Shown here piece by piece: positions 8,943 to 17,648 of a stretch of 64,000 nucleotides of DNA. Numbering within the stretch: position 1 is the first letter of the stretch; the number at the start of each line of letters is the position of its first letter. Both the position numbers and the translations under genes were made by a program. The stretch comes from J054 sp965223095 (lineage in GTDB: Bacteria > Pseudomonadota > Gammaproteobacteria > Steroidobacterales > GCA-2729495), in NCBI GenBank assembly GCA_965223095.1, contig OZ244979.1:806001-870000 (forward strand), written 5' to 3'. The notes beneath the pieces were generated by a model. It was given only the letters and a program-made list of their open reading frames with translations. It had not been told where the DNA came from and searched no databases.

Positions 8943-9407
8943 ATGTTTCACGTAATTCTTTATCAACCGGAGATTCCACCGAATACCGGCAATATCATAC
9001 GCCTTTGCGCCAATACCGGGGCTGGCTTACATCTGATTAAGCCGCTGGGCTTTTCTTTGAGCGATCGAGAATTACGCCGCGCCGGGCTTGATTATCATGA
9101 ATACGCCGACTTGTCCGTTTACGAAAATGTTGAGGCCTGCTTGGAACAGTTTGATTCATCCCGCGTGTTCGCCTTATCAACCCGCGGGACGCAGCAGTAT
9201 GCGGCGACTGATTTTTGCGCCGGCGATGCTTTTATTCTCGGCCCGGAAACCCGGGGTCTGCCCGCGGAGTTTTTGGCGAAGCTGCCCGTGGGGCAGGTCT
9301 TGCGGCTGCCCCTAAGGCCCGGCAATCGCAGCCTAAACCTAGCCAACACCGCCGCGGTTATCTTGTACGAGGCGTGGCGCCAGAATGACTTTGCCGATGG
9401 TGACTAG
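8943..9407 (+). CDS. trmL: tRNA (cytidine/uridine-34-2'-O)-methyltransferase TrmL
   Basis: SPOUT-family methylase that modifies the wobble base of tRNA-Leu isoacceptors. The 154 residues are near the E. coli length (157). The start MFHVILYQPEIPPNTGNIIRLCAN is diagnostic, and the knot motifs LGPETRGLP and LRLPLRPGNRSLNLANTAAV bind S-adenosylmethionine. The ATG is 5 bp from the divergent pyrD start, and no clear ribosome-binding site is visible upstream. The frame is open far upstream, but that part is antisense to pyrD. Confidence 0.95.
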   Translation: MFHVILYQPEIPPNTGNIIRLCANTGAGLHLIKPLGFSLSDRELRRAGLDYHEYADLSVYENVEACLEQFDSSRVFALSTRGTQQYAATDFCAGDAFILGPETRGLPAEFLAKLPVGQVLRLPLRPGNRSLNLANTAAVILYEAWRQNDFADGD

Positions 9408-9461
9408 GGCGAGTCGCTAAGGGCTGCAAACGCTAAACACAACCGCCGGATCGCGCGGTAT

Positions 9462-10478
9462 CTATAGCGGAATTTCCACTTCCGGCTTCAGGGATCTTGT
9501 CATCAAACTATGCACCGCGTCGTTGACGGACATTTCGCCGGTCAAGATCTTGTGTACGTGTTCACAAATAGGCATTTCCACGTGCTCTCTTTGCGCCACA
9601 TCGTGCACGGCACCGGCCGCATACACGCCTTCAACGACCTGGCCGATTTCTTTGGCCATCGCCGCGGCGGATTTTCCGGCCGCCAAGCCTAGACCCATCC
9701 GACGGTTTCTGGATTGATTATCGGTACAGGTCAGTACTAGATCGCCCATGCCGGATAACCCCATGAAAGTTTGCGCTACCGCGCCCAGTTTGACCCCCAG
9801 GCGCATCATTTCAACGAGGCCCCGGCTGATTAGCGCAATGCGCGTGTTGGCGCCGTAACCTAAGCCGTCGGATAAGCCGGCACCGATGGCCAATACATTC
9901 TTGACCGCGCCACCCACCTCCACACCGGTTAAATCGTTAGACGTGTAGGCGCGAAAGCTGGTATCTGAAATGCGCTCAGCCAATACATCCGCAAAACCGG
10001 GGCTGGTGGCCGCGACCGTCATGGCGCTGGGCAGACCGGCGCCGACTTCGCGGGCGAAGGTTGGACCAGACAAGACGCCCAAGGGTGGTTTTGGACCTAA
10101 GACTTCGCGGGCTACTTGATGCGGTAGCTTGCCAGTTTTCTGTTCGAAGCCTTTAGTGGCCCAAGAAATGCGGTGATCGGCACGCAAGTGTTGGGCAATG
10201 TCATTGAGCACCGATCTAAAGGCATGGCTGGGAACCACGATCAATAGATCGCGATGATTGGCGACGGCGCGCACCAGATCGGCTTCGATACGTAGGGCGT
10301 CTGGGAATTCGACGTCTGGCAAATAGCGCGCATTGCAACGCGCCCGCGCCATTTTTTCCGGTTCGTCTTCTTCGCGACCCCAAAGGCTCGTGGCGCGCCC
10401 GCCACGGGCCAATTGCACCGCCAAGGCTGTGCCCCATGAGCCGGCGCCTAGAACCGCAATGTCAGCCGGTTTTTCCAT
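9462..10478 (-). CDS. gpsA: Glycerol-3-phosphate dehydrogenase [NAD(P)+]
   Basis: Makes sn-glycerol 3-phosphate from dihydroxyacetone phosphate for phospholipid synthesis. 338 residues. Rossmann motif VLGAGSWGTALA at residues 9-20, the conserved ATKGFE, and GGAVKNVLAIGAGLSDGL with the catalytic Lys. Last gene of the minus-strand cluster rhodanese-grxC-secB-gpsA, 18 bp after secB; the same order is found in E. coli. Confidence 0.97.
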   Translation of the reverse strand: MEKPADIAVLGAGSWGTALAVQLARGGRATSLWGREEDEPEKMARARCNARYLPDVEFPDALRIEADLVRAVANHRDLLIVVPSHAFRSVLNDIAQHLRADHRISWATKGFEQKTGKLPHQVAREVLGPKPPLGVLSGPTFAREVGAGLPSAMTVAATSPGFADVLAERISDTSFRAYTSNDLTGVEVGGAVKNVLAIGAGLSDGLGYGANTRIALISRGLVEMMRLGVKLGAVAQTFMGLSGMGDLVLTCTDNQSRNRRMGLGLAAGKSAAAMAKEIGQVVEGVYAAGAVHDVAQREHVEMPICEHVHKILTGEMSVNDAVHSLMTRSLKPEVEIPL

Positions 10479-10496
10479 GCTTAGCTGGCGGCCATC

Positions 10497-10982
10497 TCAA
10501 GCTGAATCGGCGGATTGCTGAGCTGCTTGTTCGTAGAGCGCATCGAAATTTATTGGCTGCAGCACCAAGGGCGGAAAACCACCTTTGGTCACCATGGAAG
10601 AGACGGTCTCCCGAGCATAGGGGAATAATGTGTTAGGGCAATAAATGCCGAGCAGTTTTCGCGTTTCATCGTCCGCATAGCCCTGCACATAGAACAGACC
10701 GGCTTGGTCCAGTTCTACCAAGAACATGGTTTGATCGTTTAGCTTGGCGTGAATACTAAGATGCAGCACGACTTCGTGGTGATGTTCATCCAAGGATTTG
10801 TGAGAATTCTTCAGATTAAGCTGTATGTCCGGGCCCTCGCCGTGTTCGCCGATTAGGGCGGGCGCATTGGGCGCCTCGAAGGAAAAATCTTTAATGTACA
10901 GTTGCTGCAGCAGAAACTGACGTTCTGTCGTCGCTGCACCACTGCCATTTCCGTTTGGGCTGCTGCCGTTTGTCTCGCTCAT
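10497..10982 (-). CDS. secB: Protein-export chaperone SecB
   Basis: Tetrameric cytoplasmic chaperone that keeps preproteins unfolded and passes them to SecA. 161 residues: a low-complexity Asn/Gly/Ser-rich N-terminus (1-20), then the family core beginning QLYIKDFSFEAPNAP and containing LLGIYCPNTLFPYARET and GGFPPLVLQPINFDALY. It sits between grxC and gpsA. Confidence 0.97.
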   Translation of the reverse strand: MSETNGSSPNGNGSGAATTERQFLLQQLYIKDFSFEAPNAPALIGEHGEGPDIQLNLKNSHKSLDEHHHEVVLHLSIHAKLNDQTMFLVELDQAGLFYVQGYADDETRKLLGIYCPNTLFPYARETVSSMVTKGGFPPLVLQPINFDALYEQAAQQSADSA

Positions 10983-11049
10983 CTGGTTTGTTGCGTTCCT
11001 GTGGTTTCGGGTGCTGATTATGCGCGGTGAATAACTAATCTCGCTGACT

Positions 11050-11068
11050 AGGCCGGTTTTTTCGGCCT
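11050..11068. terminator. Short hairpin between grxC and secB
   Basis: AGGCCG and CGGCCT (6-bp stem) around a 7-nt loop rich in T. On the minus strand it lies after grxC. There is no T-tail beyond the stem, so terminator function is doubtful; it may only tune expression between grxC and secB. Confidence 0.35.
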
Positions 11069-11088
11069 GTACTCATACAGTGCCGTTC

Positions 11089-11370
11089 TTAGTGGGCATC
11101 ATCGCCGCCGCCGGCTAGCCAGATATCTAAATCGCCGCTTTCATCCAAAGCGGCCAGATCATCGTAGCCGCCGACATGCCGTTCACCGATGAATATCTGC
11201 GGCACCGTGTGACGCCCGGTCTGATCGCGAATTTCCCGTCGCAGTGCACTGTTCATGGACATATCGATGTCTTCGTAGTCGATGGACTTTGCTTCCAGCA
11301 ATTTGCGCGCCGCTGCACAATAGGCGCAGAACATCCGTGAATACATGACGACTTTTGCTTGTTCTGCCAT
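11089..11370 (-). CDS. grxC: Glutaredoxin 3
   Basis: 93-residue thiol-disulfide oxidoreductase working with glutathione. Active-site CAYC at residues 15-18, the cis-Pro motif TVPQIFIGE and the GG(Y/F)DD glutathione-binding segment are present. The usual CPYC is CAYC here. Six bp follow the rhodanese gene, and secB lies downstream. Confidence 0.95.
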   Translation of the reverse strand: MAEQAKVVMYSRMFCAYCAAARKLLEAKSIDYEDIDMSMNSALRREIRDQTGRHTVPQIFIGERHVGGYDDLAALDESGDLDIWLAGGGDDAH

Positions 11371-11376
11371 GCGAAG

Positions 11377-11808
11377 CTATTGAGGTTTAGCGCCAGTCAC
11401 CGTCGGCAGATTTTCTCGTTGCCAAGCGGCTAGGCCGCCTGCCAAGCTAAAGGCCGTTTCGTAGCCAGCTTTGCGTACCGCATCCAGGCACCGTGCGCTG
11501 GTAATGCCGTTATCGCAAACTAAAACCAGTTGCTTATTTTTCTTGATCTGTTTAGTGGCTTTAGCGCTCAGATCGCCCTTTGGTAAGCTAATGGCCCCAA
11601 CGATATGACCGCTTTCGTATTTGTCGGTATCACGAACATCCAGAACCACGGCTCCCTGGTTCATCAATTGCACCACCCGTGACGGACTGAGCTCAAACAC
11701 GGTTCGGCCTCGTTGGCGTATCTCATAGAAAATAACCGCCAAGGCCATTAACAAAGTGCCGGTAACGAGCAGCGCATTATTGTTGGTAAATTCTAAGAGC
11801 TGGTCCAT
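11377..11808 (-). CDS. Membrane-anchored rhodanese-like protein (YibN type)
   Basis: 143 residues: an N-terminal transmembrane helix (about 10-30), then a rhodanese domain with DVRDTDKYESGHIVGAISLP and the active-site loop CDNGITSARC. The loop Cys suggests sulfurtransferase or sulfide-carrier chemistry; the substrate is unknown. ATG 11808 is preferred to 11832 because GGAGAG lies 6-7 nt upstream. First gene of the cluster leading to gpsA; divergent from envC across 66 bp. Confidence 0.92.
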   Translation of the reverse strand: MDQLLEFTNNNALLVTGTLLMALAVIFYEIRQRGRTVFELSPSRVVQLMNQGAVVLDVRDTDKYESGHIVGAISLPKGDLSAKATKQIKKNKQLVLVCDNGITSARCLDAVRKAGYETAFSLAGGLAAWQRENLPTVTGAKPQ

Positions 11809-11874
11809 ACCTGACTCTCCTAAACTAAGCACGAATTATACCTCTCCGAAATTCCCTGCAGTACACTTGCGCGG

Positions 11875-13020
11875 ATGAAGCCCTGGATAGGCGGTATTGC
11901 TGGCCTGCTGGTCATATTTTCGGGTGCCTTGGCTCAAGCGCAGCCAGAGGATCCGGCGCTGGCGCAGCGCGAATTGAAAAAGCTGCAGCGGCGTATACAA
12001 GACCTTGAGTCCCAGCTCGATGAGAAGCTTGCCGCTCGTGGCGATCTGGAAACTAGGCTGCGTGACGCCGAACAGGCTGAGCGGCAAGCGCGCAAAGAAC
12101 TTGCGTCGCTAAAAGCGCAGTTGGCGACGGCGCGCGAAAAGTTGCAATCGCTAGAGGCGGCAGCTACCGAACGGGCCAGCGAACTAAGCGCGGCGCAGGC
12201 TGAACTTGAGCGCCAACTTCGTTACGCCTATGTCACCGGCCGTGATGAATGGCTGCGATTGTTGCTGAGCAACCAGGATCCCGTTACCAGCGGCCGGCAA
12301 ATGATCTACTACAGCTATATCAGTCGCGCCCGCAGTGACTTGCTTGCCAGTGTGCGCAGTAGTCTATTGGCCTTGCAAAGAGCGCGCGTGGCGGCGGCAA
12401 AACAAGCCGAGCAGCTAAAAGTCTTACAAAGCCGTCAAGCGAAGCGTGCCGAGCATCTTGCCGATGCGCGTCACGAGCGTGCGCAGCTACTGGCAAGTTT
12501 GAACAAGAAAATTGCAGGTGATCAAGACCGCATTGCGGCAGCCGAGGGCGAAGCCAACAGGCTGACCGAACTCGTGGCTGAACTGATGCAAGCTTTAGCC
12601 GATTTGCCCGTCAATGATCAAGGAGAATTTGCCGCGCGCCGGGGCGCCATGGAATGGCCTGTGCAGGGGCGTCTGCGGCATCGCTTTGGCCAGCGGCGGG
12701 CCGATGGACAACTGCGTTGGCAGGGTGCGCTATTGGCAACATCATCAGGCAGCGAGGTTCGCGCGGTACACCAGGGGCGCGTGGTTTTTGCCAACTGGTT
12801 ACAAGGCCTGGGCTTGCTGACCGTGGTGGATCACGGTGAGGGTTATTTGACCCTGTACGGCCATAATCAAGAGCTGCTGAAAACCGTGGGTTCCTGGGTA
12901 ACGGCCGGAGAAGTGCTGGCGCTGGCGGGTGACAGCGGTGGCCAGGCCGAGGCCGGGCTCTATTTTGAGATCCGGCGGCGTGGCCAGCCCATTGATCCGG
13001 GGCCGTGGATGAAAAAGTAA
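11875..13020 (+). CDS. envC: Murein hydrolase activator EnvC
   Basis: 381 residues: a signal peptide (1-22), a long coiled coil (about 25-110 and 150-245) and a C-terminal LytM/M23-like domain (about 270-378). The M23 zinc ligands look incomplete: LRHRFGQRR lacks the expected HxxxD Asp. This is typical of EnvC, which does not cut peptidoglycan itself but activates amidases at the division septum under FtsEX control. Followed by ctpA and yibQ as in other gammaproteobacteria. Confidence 0.92.
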   Translation: MKPWIGGIAGLLVIFSGALAQAQPEDPALAQRELKKLQRRIQDLESQLDEKLAARGDLETRLRDAEQAERQARKELASLKAQLATAREKLQSLEAAATERASELSAAQAELERQLRYAYVTGRDEWLRLLLSNQDPVTSGRQMIYYSYISRARSDLLASVRSSLLALQRARVAAAKQAEQLKVLQSRQAKRAEHLADARHERAQLLASLNKKIAGDQDRIAAAEGEANRLTELVAELMQALADLPVNDQGEFAARRGAMEWPVQGRLRHRFGQRRADGQLRWQGALLATSSGSEVRAVHQGRVVFANWLQGLGLLTVVDHGEGYLTLYGHNQELLKTVGSWVTAGEVLALAGDSGGQAEAGLYFEIRRRGQPIDPGPWMKK

Positions 13021-13139
13021 GTATTTGTTTTTAAAAGTGAAATAAATTTTCCGTCCGTCGCCTTTCGATGCACCCGTCACTGCCGGGGCTAGGCTGCTAT
13101 GCTATGGTAATCAAGGACTTCCAACCGAATCGGGTTTAG

Positions 13140-14387
13140 ATGTCATTCCGCTTTAGAAGCATTTTGGTGCTGCTTGTGGGCACCGTCTTGGGGCTTAGCC
13201 TGTCGCTGGGAGGCGGCGTGTTGGCGCAGCGCCCGGCGCCGGCGGCTGAGGCCGAGAATTTACCTTGGGATGAAGCGAGACTGCTGGCCGAGGTCCTGGA
13301 GCGGGTTCGCCAGGAATACGTCGAACCGGTGGACGACCGCACGCTGATTGAAGCGGCGGTGCGGGGCATGGTTACCAACCTAGATCCTCATTCCCAATTT
13401 CTCGACGATGACGAGTACGAAGAAATTCGCATCAGCACCACCGGCAATTATTCCGGCGTCGGCCTAGAAGTTAGTTTGACGGATGGCCGGGTCACGGTGG
13501 TTTCGCCCATTCATGGCACACCCGCGGATCTAGCGGGCATTCAACCGGGCGACATCATTCTTAGTATCGACGGTGTCGATGTTGACCAACGCAATGTTGA
13601 TGACACCATCGCGCGTATGCGCGGTAAGCCCGGTAGCCAGGTCAGCATTACCGTCGCGCGCCACGGTGAGCCACTAGATTTCGATTTGTTGCGTAGCCAC
13701 GTGCAGGTCCGCAGTGTGCGGCAGGAATTACTGGAGCCGGGTACGGGTTACATTCGGCTGACCCACTTTAGTGAAACGACCTATCGCGATTTGCGTAAAG
13801 CGGTTGATCAATTGCAGCGAAGCAGTCCCGCAGGCTTGAATGGTCTTATTCTCGATCTGCGTAATAACCCCGGCGGCGTGCTGGATTCCGCGGTGGAAGT
13901 TGCCGATGGATTCTTAGACGGTGGCTTGATCGTCACGGCTAGCGGCCGCGGCCGGGAAGCGAATTTCAGACATGAAGCACGACCCGGCGACCTGATAGAT
14001 GGTGCCCCATTGATTGTGATGGTGAATGCGGGCTCGGCTTCCGCTTCAGAAATCGTCGCGGGTGCATTGCAAGACCAGGGGCGCGCGACGGTGATGGGCG
14101 AGACGACCTTCGGCAAGGGTTCTGTGCAAACAGTGATGCCCTTGTCCAACGGCCGGGCCATCAAGCTCACGACCTCGCACTATTTCACGCCGTCCGGCGA
14201 CTCCATTCACGGCGAAGGCATCACGCCCGATCTGCCCCTAGGCGACACTTCCATTGAGGATGCCTTGGCCGTTGCCAACGAAAGCCACACGGAAGTTGGC
14301 GCTGCGTTACTGAAAACCGATGGCCAATTGCGTCAAGCGCTCACTGTGCTGCAGAGCCGCCGCGTAATGCACAGCAAAGCCGAATAA
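13140..14387 (+). CDS. ctpA: S41 family C-terminal processing protease CtpA
   Basis: 415-residue periplasmic serine protease with an N-terminal signal/anchor (about 6-28), a PDZ domain (about 95-170; SIDGVDV) and the peptidase domain. The Ser-Lys dyad is visible as NAGSASASEIV and FGKGSVQTVMPL. It follows envC by 119 bp and precedes yibQ by 10 bp. Such enzymes trim or degrade envelope and peptidoglycan-linked proteins. Confidence 0.95.
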   Translation: MSFRFRSILVLLVGTVLGLSLSLGGGVLAQRPAPAAEAENLPWDEARLLAEVLERVRQEYVEPVDDRTLIEAAVRGMVTNLDPHSQFLDDDEYEEIRISTTGNYSGVGLEVSLTDGRVTVVSPIHGTPADLAGIQPGDIILSIDGVDVDQRNVDDTIARMRGKPGSQVSITVARHGEPLDFDLLRSHVQVRSVRQELLEPGTGYIRLTHFSETTYRDLRKAVDQLQRSSPAGLNGLILDLRNNPGGVLDSAVEVADGFLDGGLIVTASGRGREANFRHEARPGDLIDGAPLIVMVNAGSASASEIVAGALQDQGRATVMGETTFGKGSVQTVMPLSNGRAIKLTTSHYFTPSGDSIHGEGITPDLPLGDTSIEDALAVANESHTEVGAALLKTDGQLRQALTVLQSRRVMHSKAE

Positions 14388-14397
14388 GATTCTCAGG

Positions 14398-15186
14398 GTG
14401 CGTAAGCGACTCTTAGCCGCTAGCCTTGTTTCTCTCCATCAAGTTTTATTCCTGTGTTTGTTGGGGCTGCCTGCCTGGGCGGACTCCGCCCGTCCCCGTG
14501 TTGCCATCATCATTGATGATTTGGGTTACCTAAAGGATGCGGGACGGCGCGCCGTTGAACTCGACGGCCCGGTGGCCTACGCCATATTACCCAATACGCC
14601 GCATGGCGAGTCGCTGGCCAAGCGAGCGCGAAGTCTAAACAAAGAGGTGCTGCTGCATTTGCCCTTGCAAGCCATCGAGCAGGTCGCGCCCTTGGGCGGC
14701 GATGTCATCGATATTGACACCACCCATCGCCAGCTAGCGAATATTCTCAGTAGCAACCTGGCTTCGGTACCCTACGTCATCGGCGTCAGTACCCACATGG
14801 GCAGTTTACTCACCCAGCATCCCGGTCATATGGCCTGGCTAATGGATGAACTGCGCGAGCGTGGCAATTTGTTGTTTGTGGACAGCTATACCACACCCGA
14901 TAGCGTGGCACTGCGTTTAGCCCATGAACGCGGGATACCGGCGGTACGCAGAAATGTATTTCTCGACAACGAGATTAACGCTGAACATATCGCCAGGGAG
15001 TTTCAACGCTTAAAAAAATACGCCCACAAACACGGCGCCGCCGTGGCCATCGGTCATCCCTACGCATCGACCCTCAGCTTATTAGAGGCAGAAATTCCGA
15101 AACTGACCCAAGAGGGCATTGAATTGGTCAGCATCAGCGAGCTGGTTAGCGCGCCCGCTGTTATGACGTCTAAACCGTCACCGTGA
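14398..15186 (+). CDS. Divergent polysaccharide deacetylase family protein (YibQ)
   Basis: 262 residues from a GTG start with a signal peptide (to about ADS, residue 31). The domain begins RVAIIIDDLGYLKDAGRRAVEL, the hallmark of the DUF610/YibQ group, a periplasmic NodB-like fold whose substrate is not established. It follows ctpA by 10 bp, and its TGA overlaps the next ATG (TGATG). Confidence 0.88.
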   Translation: MRKRLLAASLVSLHQVLFLCLLGLPAWADSARPRVAIIIDDLGYLKDAGRRAVELDGPVAYAILPNTPHGESLAKRARSLNKEVLLHLPLQAIEQVAPLGGDVIDIDTTHRQLANILSSNLASVPYVIGVSTHMGSLLTQHPGHMAWLMDELRERGNLLFVDSYTTPDSVALRLAHERGIPAVRRNVFLDNEINAEHIAREFQRLKKYAHKHGAAVAIGHPYASTLSLLEAEIPKLTQEGIELVSISELVSAPAVMTSKPSP

Positions 15187-15569
15187 TGGCCATGCAGCAG
15201 CTGGTATGGGTGGGCTTAGGTGGCTGCCTGGGGTCTGTGCTGCGTTTCTTGGTCGGCGGTTGGGCCCATCGCCTTACGCCCTGGGGCAGTTTTCCGGTGG
15301 GCACCTTGGCGGTCAATGTGTTGGGCTGTTTAGCCATTGGCTTTCTAGGTGGTTTGGCCGATCAAAGACAGTTATTGGATGCCGGGCAACGCTTGTTTTT
15401 GATGGTGGGTGTGCTGGGTGGTTTCACCACCTTTTCGTCTTTTGCCCTGGAAACGCTGGAGTTGGCCCAAGACGGACAAGTTTTTCCGGCGGTATTGAAT
15501 ATCTTGCTGCAGACGGTTCTGGGTTTGTGCGCGGCATTGGCAGGCTATCTTGGGGCGCGTTTTGTGTAG
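15186..15569 (+). CDS. crcB: Fluoride ion channel CrcB/FluC
   Basis: 127 residues, four transmembrane helices, forming a dual-topology dimeric fluoride channel. Family motifs are GGxxGSVLRF near the start, NVLGCLAIGFL and GGFTTFSSFALE (the Phe/Ser/Thr pore segment). The ATG overlaps the yibQ stop by one base, so translation is probably coupled; I see no separate promoter or fluoride riboswitch. A DUF190 gene, a frequent crcB partner, lies 1.3 kb downstream after hicAB and a GFA gene. Confidence 0.93.
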   Translation: MAMQQLVWVGLGGCLGSVLRFLVGGWAHRLTPWGSFPVGTLAVNVLGCLAIGFLGGLADQRQLLDAGQRLFLMVGVLGGFTTFSSFALETLELAQDGQVFPAVLNILLQTVLGLCAALAGYLGARFV

Positions 15570-15738
15570 TCGGTTGATTATTCAGCTAGGCATACGACGC
15601 ACATTGAAAAATGGCTATCGCGGCGAAGTATCGTTGATGCAAACAGCGGAGCGGCACCAAGCACCGAAGATTGAAGCTAACCGCAAGCAAGCGTGGATGT
15701 TGCGCACGCTATGCGGCTCCATATCAAAGATTGCATAA

Positions 15739-15759
15739 ATGGTACTATAATGGTACCAT
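15739..15759 (+). promoter_or_regulatory. hicAB promoter with repeated operator half-sites
   Basis: A perfect -10 hexamer TATAAT (15746-15751) is flanked by two copies of ATGGTAC (15739-15745 and 15750-15756), the second inside the palindrome ATGGTACCAT. The expected start site lies about 8 nt before the hicA ATG, leaving no room for a normal ribosome-binding site. HicB-type antitoxins repress their own promoter, so these repeats are the likely operator. The -35 is weak. Confidence 0.65.
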
Positions 15760-15765
15760 CTTAGT

Positions 15766-15969
15766 ATGCCGCCCAAAGTTCGCGAGTTAATCCGAGATCT
15801 TGAGTCCGCGGGCTTTGTAAATCGTGGCGGCAAAGGTAGTCATCGCAATTTTCGTCATCCTCAGGGCGTGAACATTACTCTCAGCGGTAAGCCCAGCCAG
15901 GATGCTAAGCGATATCAAGTCAAAGACGTTGCCAGAGCTATTGAGCTAGTTAAAGATGAAGAAGCGTAA
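15766..15969 (+). CDS. hicA: HicA family mRNA interferase toxin
   Basis: 67 residues, the normal size. A dsRBD-like fold is indicated by VRELIRDLESAGF and the catalytic-His region GGKGSHRNFRHP, then PSQDAKRYQVKDVARAI. HicA toxins bind and cut mRNA. Overlaps hicB by 14 bp; no ribosome-binding site is visible before the ATG. Confidence 0.92.
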   Translation: MPPKVRELIRDLESAGFVNRGGKGSHRNFRHPQGVNITLSGKPSQDAKRYQVKDVARAIELVKDEEA

Positions 15970-16294
15970 TAAATATTTGCGAGTTGTTGAATGGTCTGAA
16001 GAAGACCAATGCTTTATTGGTCGTGTACCTGGCCTAGCCTTAGGCGGGGTGCACGGAAAAGACGAAGCCAAGGTTTATGCAAAGCTTGGCAGCATTATTG
16101 ATGAATGGATCGAGATCCACGACACCGATGGCGCGCCGCTGCCCGCCGGTACCGCTGGCAAAAAATACTCTGGGCGCTTTAATATTCGATTGGGCGAGGC
16201 CTTGCACGAACGCCTTGCTATTGAATCACTGAAGAAAAATGAGAGTCTTAATTCATATTGCGTCAAGGTTCTCAAGGATGAAGTCGGCATATAA
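15956..16294 (+). CDS. hicB: HicB family antitoxin
   Basis: 112 residues: an N-terminal degenerate RNase H-like HicB domain (YLRVVEWSEEDQCFIGRVPGL) and a C-terminal ribbon-helix-helix (about 75-110; GRFNIRLGEALHERLA) that should bind the ATGGTAC operator. Translationally coupled to hicA. The pair lies between crcB and DUF190, suggesting insertion into a fluoride locus. Confidence 0.9.
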   Translation: MKKRNKYLRVVEWSEEDQCFIGRVPGLALGGVHGKDEAKVYAKLGSIIDEWIEIHDTDGAPLPAGTAGKKYSGRFNIRLGEALHERLAIESLKKNESLNSYCVKVLKDEVGI

Positions 16295-16354
16295 GCCGTT
16301 GGGGCGAGTGACCGGGACGCGCTATCCTGCAGCGCATGCCGAGTGTGTTTTTGC

Positions 16355-16771
16355 ATGAACATTCGCGGCCAGTGTCACTGCGGTAAGCTTAAGTTTTCTA
16401 TCCAAACATCCATCGGCGAATCGAGTATTCGTCTGAGGGCTTGTAACTGCGGTTTTTGCCGAGCGCACGGTGCTAAGGCCTGGTCTGATCCCGACGGACA
16501 GACGGAAATTTTTGTTCGCAATGCGGCTGAGCTGCAGGCCTACAAATTTGCGCTTGAAACGGCTGAGTTTTTGATTTGCAAGAATTGCGGCGTCTATCTG
16601 GCGGCCGTGCTAAAAGAAGGCAGCAAATTGTGGTCAACTGTCAATATGCGTTTGACGAGCTTGCGTGGTCTGCCTGCAGCTTCCGTTGACTATGGTTCGG
16701 AGTCCGCGGCAGAACGGATCAAGAGGAGAAAACATGCCTGGACTCCAACAACAATATCTTTTGCCGCCTAG
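16355..16771 (+). CDS. GFA/CENP-V domain zinc protein
   Basis: 138 residues with the Cys pattern of the GFA family: QCHCGKL near the start, CNCGFC near 30 and CKNC near 70. These ligate one or two zincs. The family includes S-hydroxymethylglutathione synthase, but many members have no known substrate, so only the fold is claimed. ATG 16355 is preferred over GTG 16343 because the first Cys motif normally lies a few residues from the start. Confidence 0.85.
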   Translation: MNIRGQCHCGKLKFSIQTSIGESSIRLRACNCGFCRAHGAKAWSDPDGQTEIFVRNAAELQAYKFALETAEFLICKNCGVYLAAVLKEGSKLWSTVNMRLTSLRGLPAASVDYGSESAAERIKRRKHAWTPTTISFAA

Positions 16772-16845
16772 ACATGGCATTGATGTCGGCATGAAAATTT
16801 TATTGATTGACGGCCTGAGACTTTTCTGCATGGGTGGGTGATCTG

Positions 16846-17190
16846 ATGAACTTTGAGGACGGATTGGTTTTGCGGGCCTTCATCGGAGAATTGGACCGGT
16901 ATGAGGGAGAACCGCTGTCGAAGTGGTTGGTCGATCAGGCTCACGCCGCGGGTTTGGCAGGTGCGACGGTGCTTCGAGGCATCGAGGGATTTGGCGCCGA
17001 CAGCCAGTTACACACAGCGAGGGTCTTGCGTTTGTCTACTGATTTGCCGCTGGTGGTCGAAATGATCGATACCCGGGCAAAGATCGAGGCATTTTTACCG
17101 CGAGTAGATGCCGCCATGCCGCAGGGTCTGGTGACTCTTGATCAAGTGCAAATTCGTTCGATGGCGGACGGCGCCGCTGAGGGCTCTTAG
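16846..17190 (+). CDS. DUF190 family protein
   Basis: 114-residue PII-like small protein of the DUF190 family: EPLSKWLVDQAHAAGLAGATVLRGIEGFG, with LPLVVEMIDTRAKIEAFLP toward the end. DUF190 genes are often next to crcB and are proposed to take part in fluoride response; the molecular role is unknown. Here it is separated from crcB by hicAB and the GFA gene. ATG 16846 preferred to GTG 16834. Confidence 0.85.
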   Translation: MNFEDGLVLRAFIGELDRYEGEPLSKWLVDQAHAAGLAGATVLRGIEGFGADSQLHTARVLRLSTDLPLVVEMIDTRAKIEAFLPRVDAAMPQGLVTLDQVQIRSMADGAAEGS

Positions 17191-17222
17191 CCCAAAAGTC
17201 ACCAGCAATAACAGGCCTTCGC

Positions 17223-17648
17223 TTAGGCTGATGACAACGCCGCGCGCAATGCCGTGGCGTGTTTTTCCAAATGCTTCGGATCGGCCATCCCGCCGCTATG
17301 TCTTTTTAGTGGCCGGTTTTCATGGCAGGGAATAATGTGCAAATGATAGTGAAACACGGTTTGTCCGGCTGCCGCGCCGTTAAACTGCGCGAATCGAATA
17401 CCATCGGCCGAGAATGCTTGTTTGACGGCGACCGCAATGCGCTGACCGGTGCGCATAATGGCTGTCATGCTTCCCTCGTCTAGGTCAAACACGTTCTCCG
17501 CAGCGCGGCGAGGCAATACTAGGGTATGGCCGTCGGCTTGCGGCATGACATCGAGTATGGCCATGGTTTCTGTGTCTTCATAAACAATATGAGCGGGCGC
17601 TTCGCCGCGCAGTATTTGGGCGAAAATGTTGTTCTCATCGTAGGCCAT
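17223..17648 (-). CDS. HIT family nucleotide-binding hydrolase
   Basis: 141 residues. The histidine triad HYHLHIIP (HxHxH-type) near residue 100, plus NIFAQILRGEAPAHIVYED and DVMPQADGHTLVLPRR, place it in the Hint/HinT-like group that hydrolyses nucleoside phosphoramidates or dinucleoside polyphosphates. The frame is open to 17783, but ATG 17648 with GGAGA about 8 nt upstream matches the family start. Divergent from the hotdog gene. Confidence 0.92.
   Translation of the reverse strand: MAYDENNIFAQILRGEAPAHIVYEDTETMAILDVMPQADGHTLVLPRRAAENVFDLDEGSMTAIMRTGQRIAVAVKQAFSADGIRFAQFNGAAAGQTVFHYHLHIIPCHENRPLKRHSGGMADPKHLEKHATALRAALSSA

Noticed and set aside
11089..11370. Variant active site CAYC in glutaredoxin as a possible novel function.
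   Set aside because: CxYC with a non-Pro second residue occurs in ordinary glutaredoxins; the neighbourhood is the standard one.
15600..15765. Possible fluoride riboswitch near crcB.
   Set aside because: crcB is coupled to yibQ with no leader, and I could not see the fluoride aptamer core in the region around it or before DUF190.
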